A stretch of DNA of 13,740 nt from JAGWAZ01 sp050248595. GTDB taxonomy: Bacteria; Bacteroidota; Ignavibacteria; OLB7. Position numbers and translations under genes: made by a program. The stretch spans positions 1 through 13,740 of the forward strand of contig JBFWSB010000081.1 of the NCBI GenBank assembly GCA_050248595.1, written 5' to 3'. A model generated the notes under the pieces. The model ran no database searches. It worked only from the letters and a program-made list of their open reading frames with translations, and was not told the DNA's origin. The first letter of the stretch is position 1. Each line of letters begins with the position of its first letter. This document shows, piece after piece, positions 6,683-13,740 of the stretch.

Positions 6683-8932
6683 TCACACCTCAACCATAAA
6701 GCTATACTCGCTCAAGTTCCGGTGTGGGTAGCCGCCGTCGCAGTTGACGATTGTCCGCTTGTAGGCACGCAGTTCAATTTGATAGCAACAGGTCTGCGGG
6801 AATGCGTCGAGTGCGTTGATTTCCAAGCGGAGCGCGCCACCGTTCCAGTGGGGAGCCACAGCTCCCTGCAATCGGGCTGCGCCGTAGCTCGGTCCTGGCT
6901 GTGCTGCGGGGGGGACTGGTGCTGGCCCGGCTGGCAGCGGAACAGGTGTTCCATAGCTTAGCAGGTTGCGGACTAAGTTTTCCCCGTAGGTTGCCTGCAA
7001 CGAGTAGTAGGCCAAGTGTCCGTCTGGATCGTGGGCGAAGAAGTCAATCCGCACTTTGTCGGTTGCGTTGATCTTAATCTTGCCGCAAGCTGCCAGATCG
7101 GTCTGCGTGTTATCTGCGTGGATAATTTTCACCGAGAGAATGTCGGTGTCTGGTTCCAACGTCTCGGTGTGGACAGTTCCCGCACCAGCCGGATGGCTTG
7201 CACTCGTTGGGTGTCCACTTCCGGAACCTGTCACCCGATTATCTACGCGAACGATCACTTCATTATCATCCTGCGTGTTGCAGAGTTTCAGGACGCGACG
7301 ATTGGTTAGCACTCCGCCAACGAGATCGTAGCCGACAACGCGGAGCCGATATGTGGCGTCGGGGATATTCCCTTCGGTTAACCAGCGCATCAGCAAATCC
7401 CAGTTCCCACCCCAGAAGCGAGTTGAACCCCACGTCCCCGGAGCGTTGTTTGCCTCGTAGTGCTCTCGGCTCTCGATCACATTCCGTCCACTAATTACCG
7501 AGAAGGGGAAGGCTGCCGAGGACCACTGGCCACCGCCACCACCTGCCGGCTCCCAGTATGGTCTGCTGAATCCACCCGCCGTTGCCGATGGGAGTGCTTC
7601 CCACAAAGTAGTCGATGGATTGTACCGCTCGAACTCATAATAGTCGACATTTGCTGTGTTGCCGAAGAGTCCAGAGATAGGGATCACTCCGCCGTAGGGA
7701 CGATCACCATTAGTAGAGATGGACCCTGGATTTTTGTAGCCTTGCGGTGCTGGTGGTGCGCCCGGATTCCCACCGATTGTGTTCACGATGTCGCTACAAA
7801 CTCGCGAGATTACCATGCAATTCCCCTGCGGGATATCTGGGTTGCCCGGTATGCAGCAGGCATCTTCGTTCGCAATCAGCGTAACGTTTTCCAGAGTGGT
7901 GGGGATGTTCCACCGTGTGTCGAAGATGTTCTCTTGCACAATCGTCTTCTCGACACCACCGCAAATCTGCGTGACCCGGAAATTGATGTCGGGCGTACAA
8001 TCATTCCACGGATGCCAGTGATACCACGGCCAGAGGTGGAGTCCGCGGAGGGCGGCTGGCTCGGCAATCTTCAGCTTCAGCTTATCTCCGAGAGCAGCAA
8101 TTCTCCTTGCGTCGATGGAGGCAGGGCTATCGCCGGGAGGGGGAGCTAACCTCGTAGGACTTGTTGACGCAAGTGAGAATGGAGTAGCGATGAACCGTTC
8201 TTCTGGCAAGTCACGTTGTTCGGAGACGAGTCTCTCCAACATTTTAAACTCGGGTTCTGGTCCGGGAGGGAATTGCTTCAGTGCGATATCGTCTTTCACG
8301 TCTGGAAGAATCAGTTGGCGGACGAATGGTTCGTACCTCCACTGACGGATTCTCCACCACCACCACGGCCACCAGCCACAACACCACCGAAACTTGATCT
8401 CGAATGTTCCATCTGCATCTGTAGTATCGCATCCCACCAGTTGCGAGCTGCTCCACCACCAAAAAAGGTCTACGTCCGAAGCGCAAACTTTTGCTCCCGG
8501 AACTGGATTACCGTCTGGACATACAACACGTCCTCGAATAGTAAACGTACGACACCAGCGGAGCCACCAGTACCAGTAGAAACGGGGGATAATGATAGCT
8601 CCAATTCTTAACAGGCCTCTGTCGGCTAATCCTCTTGTAGAAACAGTTCGGCTCACTGTCTGAAGTCCTTCAATTGTCTCCGTCGATGCGGCCTCCGGTC
8701 CTAACAAGATTTTTACCTGTCCTGGATCTTTTTCAAACGAAAAAGTAGCTTGTCCACTCCCTTTGGGGTCGAGCTTTACGTTCTGCGATTGTTTCTCGCC
8801 ACCAGCGGTGATGGCAAATACTTGAACAACTTCTCCTCCCTTCCGATCCTCAATCCCCGAGGCATCAAGCGGGACTTCCAGCTTGAATCCTTTGGTCGGG
8901 TTTGTAGCCCGACCTTTTGTCTCCTTACTCAT
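6683..8932 (-). CDS. Trp/Cys-rich multidomain protein with carboxypeptidase-regulatory-like domain
   Basis: 749 residues. The ATG at 8932 has GAGGG 8 nt upstream. The N-terminus (MSKETKGRATNPTKGF) is polar and no signal peptide or membrane segment is seen, so it is cytoplasmic or exported by a route without a cleaved signal. Residues 1-110 look beta-rich. From about 131 to 200 a transthyretin-like carboxypeptidase-regulatory fold is recognisable (TIRGRVVCPDGNPVPGAKVC ... DTTDADGTFEI), but loaded with aromatic clusters: FYWYWWLRWC (118-127), FWWWSS (157-162), CCGWWPWWWWR (184-194), then HLWPWYHWHPW (299-309). I count about 15 Trp in residues 117-202 and 17 Cys overall, several as CC pairs. Residues 425-550 and 590-749 look like Ig/cadherin-type beta domains (for example DKVRIDFFAHDPDGHLAYYS), with a Pro-rich linker 663-680. 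It stands alone on this strand. I do not recognise a named family. Carbohydrate or surface binding, or a structural part, would fit, but that is speculation. Confidence 0.85.
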   Translation of the reverse strand: MSKETKGRATNPTKGFKLEVPLDASGIEDRKGGEVVQVFAITAGGEKQSQNVKLDPKGSGQATFSFEKDPGQVKILLGPEAASTETIEGLQTVSRTVSTRGLADRGLLRIGAIIIPRFYWYWWLRWCRTFTIRGRVVCPDGNPVPGAKVCASDVDLFWWWSSSQLVGCDTTDADGTFEIKFRWCCGWWPWWWWRIRQWRYEPFVRQLILPDVKDDIALKQFPPGPEPEFKMLERLVSEQRDLPEERFIATPFSLASTSPTRLAPPPGDSPASIDARRIAALGDKLKLKIAEPAALRGLHLWPWYHWHPWNDCTPDINFRVTQICGGVEKTIVQENIFDTRWNIPTTLENVTLIANEDACCIPGNPDIPQGNCMVISRVCSDIVNTIGGNPGAPPAPQGYKNPGSISTNGDRPYGGVIPISGLFGNTANVDYYEFERYNPSTTLWEALPSATAGGFSRPYWEPAGGGGGQWSSAAFPFSVISGRNVIESREHYEANNAPGTWGSTRFWGGNWDLLMRWLTEGNIPDATYRLRVVGYDLVGGVLTNRRVLKLCNTQDDNEVIVRVDNRVTGSGSGHPTSASHPAGAGTVHTETLEPDTDILSVKIIHADNTQTDLAACGKIKINATDKVRIDFFAHDPDGHLAYYSLQATYGENLVRNLLSYGTPVPLPAGPAPVPPAAQPGPSYGAARLQGAVAPHWNGGALRLEINALDAFPQTCCYQIELRAYKRTIVNCDGGYPHRNLSEYSFMVEV

Positions 8933-9333
8933 AGCATACCCTCAATAGAAAATTATGTGGAGGTAATCCGTTTGTAGGAACTGACTTGATGCACAGGGTC
9001 TGGTCTCAGTCCGAACGGAATAACCTGAGGAAGGCGTGGTTGAAATTCGGTATGCAAACTGCCGAAATTGGGGAGGGGGATCAATCAGCGAAAGTAGGGG
9101 GAGTAGGAAATACCGGGATTAAGGGATGGGAGGAAGTAGGAATGAGGAATTAAGAATGAGGAATTAAGAATTAAGAATGAGGAGTGAAAGGTATGGAATG
9201 TATCGCTGCCCCCTCTCTGCACCCCTTGCCTGTTCTTCTATCTGCTCAAAACTCAATACCTTAGTGTCACTTACGAGGTTCACGCCGAGTGGCGAGCCAT
9301 GAATTTTATTTAGAACCACGAGAATCTATTGCC
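8933..9333. other. Divergent intergenic region
   Basis: About 400 bp between the divergent Trp-rich and metalloprotease genes; it should hold both promoters. I find no convincing -35/-10 pair, no RNA gene and no ORF with gene-like content. It contains a purine-rich stretch (about 9069-9190) and the short direct repeat at 9141-9184. A GTG at 9289 is in frame with the metalloprotease, but the added residues are polar and would spoil the signal peptide. Confidence 0.5.
9141..9184. repeat. Short AT-rich tandem repeat
   Basis: Two exact copies of the 14-mer AATGAGGAATTAAG (9141-9154, 9155-9168), then a half-copy AATTAAG (9169-9175) and the start of a further one, AATGAGGAG (9176-9184). It lies in the intergenic region about 150 bp before the metalloprotease start. 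Repeats of this GAATTAAG kind are common neutral intergenic sequence, but an array this close to a promoter could also alter spacing by slippage. Confidence 0.7.
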
Positions 9334-11907
9334 ATGAGCATTCGATATTTTTTGCTTTCTCTCCTCCTTCTCATTCCTCTCTCTGCTCTTTTCGCTGGTG
9401 GGCCAATCTCTGCGGTGTCGGGAAATCCGACAACGTGGGATATTAAGGGGAGTGGACCAATCGCTCTCTACCTCGACCGTGGTCCACTTGGGCAGTTCGA
9501 TAGTGCTACGGCCTACTCAATTGTGGAGCAAAGCATTTTAGCTTGGGATAGTGTGGAAGGTTCGTACTTGCAGATGATTATCGCTGGTTCACTCGATCAC
9601 AACGTTACCTCAGCAACCGACCCACTTATCTCTGGAATTAGTAGTGTGACAGATGGGATTGTGCCCGTTATCTACGACGACGATGGTTCAATCACCGACG
9701 CGCGACTTGGTGTTGGAGCGAAGAACTCAGTGTTAGGATTCGCTGGTGGATATAGTAGCGACGGGCGTACGTTTACCGATGGAAGTGCTGTTATCAACGG
9801 CTCCAGGTCGAATAGTGGGGAGAATCGATACGTCACAACAATCACCCACGAGCTTGGTCACCTTATCGGACTAAGCCACACGCAGCAGGCGTTGCTGGTG
9901 TATCGCACTCGACCTTCAATGTATCCGGCTGGGGGAACATTTGCAGAGGATGATCGGAGGGCTTTGATCCGACTCTACCCGACGGAGAGTGCTCTGAATG
10001 GATTGGGAACAATTTCCGGGAAGGTCCTGAACCCTGATGGCTCCCCAGTAAGTGGAGTGAACGTTGTGGTTGTCGATTCGGTAACCGGAGCAGTCTACTC
10101 AACACTCACCGACTATTTCTCGGGAAATAGTCCACGCTTCATCGGAGGAGTGCCAAAGAGTGGGGAGTATCGGTTGGAGGCCTTGCCGCCGGGAACCTAC
10201 TTCGTTCGGATTGAAGGACTCAGACCAGACTGGAAGAGTGGGTCTTCGGTTGGATCCTACGATCCTCCGATCAACACCGAGGTGATTCGAGACTGGTATA
10301 ACGGTGGGGGTGAGAGTGGGGCGATGCTCCTCGATAACATTAACCAGCGAACCAGTATCAAAGTTGAGGCTAATAAAGAGACAGGAGATATTGATCTTGT
10401 TCAGAACGATACAACCGGTCTGTTTTCGCTGTTAGGTATTACCGGGAGGAGCACTGCCTCATATGGCGTTCCGGAAACATATCAGGGGGTTCGGGCGTTA
10501 GCATTTGCCCGGCGATTTGTTGCACCTGAGAGTGGAGCACCTGCGCTGGTTCGGGTGAGGGTCGACTTTGGTCCATCGTTGAATGCCAATGGAGAAGTAG
10601 TTCTCTCACTCTACCGAAATCAACGGTTCTCTGGGAAAGATCTTCCCGGTTCTCTTATTGGCTCAGTCTCTGTTCCGCAATCACACATCACCGCATTCTT
10701 AGACAACGATATTTGGCTGCACAGTCTTTCTCCGAGCGCGAGCTTTGCGAAGGGGGAAGTCTTTCACGTTGGAATTGCCTTAAGTGGCCCGGGTCGTCTC
10801 GATCTTGTATTTGACGACACGCAAGAGGGGAGCGAAACTACCTACCTGAGAGGGTCAGATTCAACGTGGAATTCCTTCCCTTGGGAGGGGAACAATGGTG
10901 GGATGCGCAAGGGGGAACTGGAGATGAGCCTCTTCTATTCCAGCGTCCCTACCGGAGCGCGCCGAATCCTCGCAAACATCAACCCAAATCCTCTCCAGTT
11001 CGATTCTGTTGAAGTTGGTGAGGTCGTAACCGACTCTGTCTTTCTGTCGAGTATCGGTACCGAGCCTTTGCAGCTAAACGAAGTGGCGATCACCGGAGCG
11101 AATAAAGAGAGCTTCTCGTTAGCCGATCCAACTCTTCTGCCGCTGACGATCTCTCCCGGAACAGGTCGCTTTGTTGTCGTGAACTTCGCGCCCAATGCAG
11201 AGGGGGGGCAGAGTGCCGAGCTTCAGTTGAAGGGGAACGTGACGGTGAGCCTTCCTCTTTCGGGGAAAGGAATTCCCTCCATCGTTCAATCGTTGTTGAC
11301 AACAATCGACTTTGGGCAGCAGGTGATAGGGACTACCCGACAAATCGATACGGCAGTGATTTACAATCGAGGGACACAGCCTTTAGTGTTGAAAGGCGAA
11401 GAGGGGGGAGGTGGTGGAGGGATCACTCTTGTAAAGCCAACGAAGACTACGATCTTAGGGGCAGGAGCTTCGCTCAACGTTGTTGTTGAGTTCAATCCAA
11501 CCCAAGTGGGAGACTTCCAGAACAGGGTTGATCTCGTCTTCAGTCCGGCTCGCGATACCATTAGGATTGATGTGACTGGACGTGGTGTTCTGGAAATCAG
11601 CGACGTTCCCGACGTTCTACTGGGAGGGACTGATGGGGTAGTACTTGAGTCGATCTGGCCCAATCCTGTGCGCGATCAGATTGAAGTTGTTCTCAACTAC
11701 AGCGGAGAAAAAAGGCTCCCGGTTACCTTGATGGTAGTGGATGTTGCCGGACGAGTTGTCTATCGGAAGGAAGAGACGCTCGTTGCTTCATCGGGTGGCG
11801 ATCTACACAGAGTGATCGACCTTCGCTCTCTCCCTTCTGGTCTCTACCACGTTCTCCTCCAGACACCGAAAGAACAGACATCGCGCGGGATTCTACTCGT
11901 GCGATAA
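9334..11907 (+). CDS. Secreted matrixin-like zinc metalloprotease with T9SS sorting domain
   Basis: 857 residues from the ATG at 9334, chosen because it starts a clean signal peptide (MSIRYFLLSLLLLIPLSALFAGG). Metzincin zinc site HELGHLIGLSH (172-182; His172, Glu173, His176, His182) with a Met-turn SMYP around Met196; the catalytic domain spans about 35-215. Then a carboxypeptidase-regulatory-like domain about 224-295 (GTISGKVLNPDGSPVSGVNV, PPGTYFVRIEG), a beta-rich region 370-540, two choice-of-anchor-D modules about 547-645 and 648-752, and a T9SS type-A tail 770-857 (SIWPNPVRDQIEVVL, VDVAGRVVY, LPSGLYHVLL). The tail should direct export through the type IX machinery to the outer surface or medium, where the enzyme would cleave proteins; the substrate is unknown. 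It stands alone, with a terminator just behind. A Gly-run (EEGGGGGGI) around residues 689-697 interrupts the second anchor-D module and is unusual. Confidence 0.92.
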   Translation: MSIRYFLLSLLLLIPLSALFAGGPISAVSGNPTTWDIKGSGPIALYLDRGPLGQFDSATAYSIVEQSILAWDSVEGSYLQMIIAGSLDHNVTSATDPLISGISSVTDGIVPVIYDDDGSITDARLGVGAKNSVLGFAGGYSSDGRTFTDGSAVINGSRSNSGENRYVTTITHELGHLIGLSHTQQALLVYRTRPSMYPAGGTFAEDDRRALIRLYPTESALNGLGTISGKVLNPDGSPVSGVNVVVVDSVTGAVYSTLTDYFSGNSPRFIGGVPKSGEYRLEALPPGTYFVRIEGLRPDWKSGSSVGSYDPPINTEVIRDWYNGGGESGAMLLDNINQRTSIKVEANKETGDIDLVQNDTTGLFSLLGITGRSTASYGVPETYQGVRALAFARRFVAPESGAPALVRVRVDFGPSLNANGEVVLSLYRNQRFSGKDLPGSLIGSVSVPQSHITAFLDNDIWLHSLSPSASFAKGEVFHVGIALSGPGRLDLVFDDTQEGSETTYLRGSDSTWNSFPWEGNNGGMRKGELEMSLFYSSVPTGARRILANINPNPLQFDSVEVGEVVTDSVFLSSIGTEPLQLNEVAITGANKESFSLADPTLLPLTISPGTGRFVVVNFAPNAEGGQSAELQLKGNVTVSLPLSGKGIPSIVQSLLTTIDFGQQVIGTTRQIDTAVIYNRGTQPLVLKGEEGGGGGGITLVKPTKTTILGAGASLNVVVEFNPTQVGDFQNRVDLVFSPARDTIRIDVTGRGVLEISDVPDVLLGGTDGVVLESIWPNPVRDQIEVVLNYSGEKRLPVTLMVVDVAGRVVYRKEETLVASSGGDLHRVIDLRSLPSGLYHVLLQTPKEQTSRGILLVR

Positions 11908-11927
11908 AGGGAAGAGTTTGTTAGGTG

Positions 11928-11975
11928 GAGGGGGCAGGCTATCGAGAGACTGGCCTTGCTCCCTCTTCTTATTTG
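11928..11975 (+). terminator. Intrinsic terminator after the metalloprotease gene
   Basis: GAGGGGGCAGGC (11928-11939) pairs with GCCTTGCTCCCTC (11953-11965) with one G-U pair and one bulged base; loop of 13 nt; then the T-rich TTCTTATTT. It starts 21 bp past the stop at 11907. The tail overlaps the last codons and stop of the converging GNAT gene (11969). Confidence 0.55.
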
Positions 11976-12430
11976 ATCTCCTTCACGAAAAACATTTTCG
12001 CATGTCCATGGGAATCCCAGTCTGGGATTGTGCCGACGCGGCTGTAGCCACTTGCTTCGTAAAAGTTGGGGGCTTGGTAGGACATTGTGTCGACGTAGGA
12101 ATAGCGGCAACCACGTTGGAGAGCGATCCGTTCTGCTTCGGTGAGAAGTGCTCTTCCGATACCTTGCGACCTCCACTCAGGGTCAGTTGCCATAATCGAA
12201 ACGCGAAGCCAGGACAATTGCGTCTCGGCAATCAGGCCACCAACAAGCTGTGGGTCGGTTTCAACCTCTCCCGTTATCTCGGCAAACAGAATTAGCTGTT
12301 GGGCTGCGTAGTTCGGGTCGGTTACTCGTTCCAGAAACTCTCGGTTTTTACTCCAGTTATATTCCCGAAGCCAGGTCTGTATCTGGTCAACCTCCAATCC
12401 ACTCTTCTCTTGTGAAAGCCGTATTTGCAT
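11969..12430 (-). CDS. GNAT family N-acetyltransferase
   Basis: 153 residues from the ATG at 12430. The frame extends to 12469, but MQIRLSQEKSGLEVDQIQ is the more usual opening for this family and the added residues are hydrophobic and odd. No SD is seen at either site. Acetyl-CoA motif A: SIMATDPEWRSQGIGRALL, with the pyrophosphate-binding R/Q-x-x-G-x-G/A signature at 87-92 (RSQGIG), followed by the TEAERIALQRGC helix; motif B: DTMSYQAPNFYEASGY (114-129). The C-terminus (DWDSHGHAKMFFVKEI) closes the fold. It transfers an acetyl group from acetyl-CoA to an amine; the substrate cannot be read from the sequence. Cytoplasmic, single domain, full length. It converges on the metalloprotease gene and shares the terminator region. 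Confidence 0.9.
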   Translation of the reverse strand: MQIRLSQEKSGLEVDQIQTWLREYNWSKNREFLERVTDPNYAAQQLILFAEITGEVETDPQLVGGLIAETQLSWLRVSIMATDPEWRSQGIGRALLTEAERIALQRGCRYSYVDTMSYQAPNFYEASGYSRVGTIPDWDSHGHAKMFFVKEIK

Positions 12431-12513
12431 GACTGACTGTGTTAAGAACATAATGTAGGGGAAGAACAAGATACTAATTAGGCATAGGCTTCAGGAGAGG
12501 AGAGAGTCGTTTG

Positions 12514-12734
12514 TCATGCATTCGCAAAATGAACGGCATCGATATTCTCTTCTTTCAGAATGACTTCGATTCCGGCTACTTCGTCGAGCGTCTAACTGCG
12601 AGTCAATTGCGGGCAAGAACGTACTGCAAATGCTCCACCAGCACAATTACTTGAATCGTAAAGGGACCTACTCTTATCTTCTCCCTTTCAGGTTGTCCCT
12701 CCAGTGTAATTCTGTCCGGAATCAGTTCAATCAT
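12514..12734 (-). pseudogene. Possible decayed small gene
   Basis: On the minus strand an ATG at 12734 opens a 43-codon frame (MIELIPDRITLEGQPEREKI, ending VLARN) that stops at 12603. A little further, in another frame (12591-12514), comes a second stretch with gene-like character, TLDEVAGIEVILKEENIDAV, then HFANA and a stop. Together they would make a protein of about 70-75 residues, but joining them needs more than one indel because a TAG at 12594-12592 stands directly before the second part. The family is unknown. It begins only 11 bp from the start of the repeat-protein gene, without room for a promoter or SD, which fits a relic. The first frame may also be chance or a true micro-ORF. Confidence 0.3.
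12651..12680 (+). promoter_or_regulatory. Candidate promoter of the repeat-protein gene
   Basis: TTGAAT (12651-12656), an 18-bp spacer, then TATCTT (12675-12680), about 65 bp before the ATG at 12746. Each box matches four of six bases of the sigma-70 consensus. If the host uses a Bacteroidota-type promoter signal, this pair may be meaningless. Confidence 0.2.
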
Positions 12735-12745
12735 GACAAGGAGCT

Positions 12746-13740
12746 ATGAAACGTTCATTCAGGCAATCCTCACTGATATTTGCTCTCCTCTTTGCTCTTC
12801 TCGGCGTAACTCCTCTCATCGCACAACAACGTGACTTTCACGTTGAACGCATTGTGCTCGACGATGACGCTCAGGATGGAACGCGGAACACGATGACGAT
12901 TCAGGTTCCCTTCCCCTTAACGCAAAACATTGTGCTGACGATACCGGAGCCGAGCGGATCGACCGCAGAGTTCTTTCTGGTCGATTCCGGGAGTGGAACT
13001 GGGTTGTTCTGGCGGCTTGAGGGGAACGATGGTACGTCTCCCGGTACTGACTTTCTCGGCACGACAGATAGCCTCCCCCTGTACATACAGATTCGTGGAA
13101 ACAGTGGAGCTACTCTCAACTCCTTTATCCTGAATCCGAACGGCAGCCTGCAACGGGATTCAACCGGAGATGCAAGAGGTGCTGATGCGGTCGACCTTCA
13201 AATCCGGCGCGCACTGTCGACACAGGTAGTTAGTGGTGCGGCTTCAATGATTGGTGGAGGGGAGAATAACAGCCTCTCAGGGAATTTCAGCATCATCGGT
13301 GCGGGGGCACTTAATCTGATCGATAGTACTTCAAATGCAAGCATGGTCGGAACTGGTTTCCAAAACAGGATTGAAGGTTCAACCGAGGCAGTTATCGTAG
13401 CTGGTTTGAACAACAGGGTTGCAGTGAGTTCACAGGCCAGCATCATTGGAGCAGGGAGTAGTAACCTGATTGACAGTATGTCGAGTGGGAGTATGATCGG
13501 CGCAGGGTTTCGGGACACAATCGAGAAGTCCCTCTTCTCTATCATCGGAGCAGGAGAGGAAAATCGAATCGGAGCGAACTCGGAAAACAGTATGATCGGC
13601 GCGGGGGAGAGTAACGTGATCGACAATGTTTCATCTTCAAGTATGATCGGCGCGGGACTGAGCAATGAGATTACCGTGAGCACGCAGGCGAGCTTTATCG
13701 GAGCGGGATCGAACAACCTGATCGATAGCACATCGAATGC
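12746..13740 (+). CDS. Secreted beta-roll-like repeat protein, partial (3' end outside window)
   Basis: Open from ATG 12746 to the window edge (331 codons). AAGGAG (12738-12743) is a strong SD but sits only 2 nt from the ATG, tighter than usual. Signal peptide: FRQSSLIFALLFALLGVTPLIAQQ, likely cut after about Ala26. Residues 27-166 form a beta-rich N-terminal domain (TIQVPFPLTQNIVLTI, LPLYIQIRGNSG). From Ser167 the protein is a run of 15-17-residue units with pattern S-(M/I)-I-G-A-G-x-x-N-x-I-x-x-x-(S/T), at least ten copies. Such IGAG/IGGG-N-I repeats are seen in left-handed beta-roll or trimeric fibre-like surface proteins of this bacterial group, often ending in a coiled-coil, S74-type or sorting C-terminus, which here would lie beyond the edge. 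I infer a surface fibre or adhesin. No neighbour shares its strand. Confidence 0.85.
   Translation, partial: MKRSFRQSSLIFALLFALLGVTPLIAQQRDFHVERIVLDDDAQDGTRNTMTIQVPFPLTQNIVLTIPEPSGSTAEFFLVDSGSGTGLFWRLEGNDGTSPGTDFLGTTDSLPLYIQIRGNSGATLNSFILNPNGSLQRDSTGDARGADAVDLQIRRALSTQVVSGAASMIGGGENNSLSGNFSIIGAGALNLIDSTSNASMVGTGFQNRIEGSTEAVIVAGLNNRVAVSSQASIIGAGSSNLIDSMSSGSMIGAGFRDTIEKSLFSIIGAGEENRIGANSENSMIGAGESNVIDNVSSSSMIGAGLSNEITVSTQASFIGAGSNNLIDSTSN
13244..13740 (+). repeat. Protein-coding tandem repeat, about 51-bp units
   Basis: Ten degenerate units encoding SMIGGGENNSLSGNF, SIIGAGALNLIDSTSNA, SMVGTGFQNRIEGSTEA, VIVAGLNNRVAVSSQA and so on; eight are 16-17 residues as read, seven of them exactly 17 (51 bp). 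Units with N-x-I-D recur at positions 2, 5, 8 and then 10, suggesting an older three-unit (about 150-bp) duplication followed by a shift. The array continues past the window edge. A long antisense frame on the minus strand is a by-product of the repeat composition. Confidence 0.85.

Larger units (their letters stand above)
12431..12745. other. Intergenic region with gene remnants and possible promoter
   Basis: 315 bp between the divergent GNAT and repeat-protein genes. The minus strand carries coding-like fragments (separate entry, 12514-12734). On the plus strand a weak promoter-like pair lies at 12651-12680, and AAAGGGA (12660-12666) can pair with TCCCTTT (12682-12688) around it. Nothing else is recognisable. 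Confidence 0.4.

Noticed and set aside
7460..8149. 229-residue plus-strand frame
   Set aside because: It lies wholly inside the minus-strand Trp-rich gene; its composition (scattered Cys, Arg, Trp) shows no domain or start signal.
9051..9090. TTCGG/CCGAA inverted repeat near 9046-9070
   Set aside because: Only five clean pairs with a long loop and no T-run; too weak to call an operator or terminator.
9289..9333. N-terminal extension of the metalloprotease from a GTG
   Set aside because: The 15 extra residues are polar and precede a perfect signal peptide that begins with an ATG at 9334.
13198..13731. 177-residue minus-strand frame full of SPAPII-like repeats
   Set aside because: It is antisense to the 51-bp repeat array; its regularity comes from the plus-strand repeat, and the plus frame has a signal peptide and SD.
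1..13740. CRISPR array, tRNA, rRNA, insertion sequence, prophage
   Set aside because: No spaced identical repeats, cloverleaf ends, transposase motifs or phage structural genes were seen on either strand.

Overview
The window looks like a piece of a chromosome from a free-living Gram-negative bacterium of the FCB superphylum. My best guess is a Kapabacteria/Ignavibacteria/Chlorobi-like lineage rather than classical Bacteroidales. The guess rests on four things: a metalloprotease ending in a type IX secretion (T9SS) type-A sorting domain; repeated 'choice-of-anchor D' (ASPM/SPD-2/Hydin-like) modules; a VWA + WD40-like fusion carrying a Kre9/KNH-like 'PNGGE' domain; and two lipoproteins with clear lipoboxes. 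By eye the base composition is near 50% GC, with AT-richer intergenic DNA. I see no rRNA, tRNA, CRISPR array or insertion sequence. The lineage is an inference.

Layout, left to right. (1) 1-3110, minus: a very large secreted multidomain protein (signal peptide, VWA, anchor-D, KNH-like, WD40-like propeller, two more anchor-D modules), cut by the left edge. It has no long entry among complete ORFs only because its stop codon lies outside the window. (2) 3246-3899, plus: a lipoprotein of unknown function. (3) 4062-4484, plus: an RDD-family membrane protein. (4) 4499-5221, minus: a second lipoprotein with a Thr-rich insert, ending 14 bp from the RDD gene. (5) 5321-5356: a perfect 17+2+17 bp palindrome abutting the ATG of (6), 5357-6511, plus: an AAA ATPase/DUF4143 gene interrupted by one in-frame TAA. 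(7) An intrinsic terminator at 6523-6575. (8) 6683-8932, minus: a 749-residue, extremely Trp- and Cys-rich protein with a carboxypeptidase-regulatory-like domain and no signal peptide. (9) About 400 bp of intergenic DNA with a short AT-rich direct repeat. (10) 9334-11907, plus: the matrixin-like T9SS metalloprotease, followed by a terminator. (11) 11969-12430, minus: a GNAT acetyltransferase. (12) About 315 bp holding a possible decayed small gene. (13) 12746 to the right edge, plus: a secreted protein made of 15-17-residue beta-roll-like repeats, cut by the edge.

Genes mostly stand alone, with many strand switches, and no clear operon is visible. The common theme is the cell envelope and exterior: three exported multidomain or repeat proteins, two lipoproteins and one inner-membrane protein. 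The ATPase, the GNAT enzyme and the Trp-rich protein look cytoplasmic from their N-termini. The most unusual items are the Trp-rich protein, the palindrome-plus-ATPase unit with its internal stop, and the repeat protein with a three-unit super-period.
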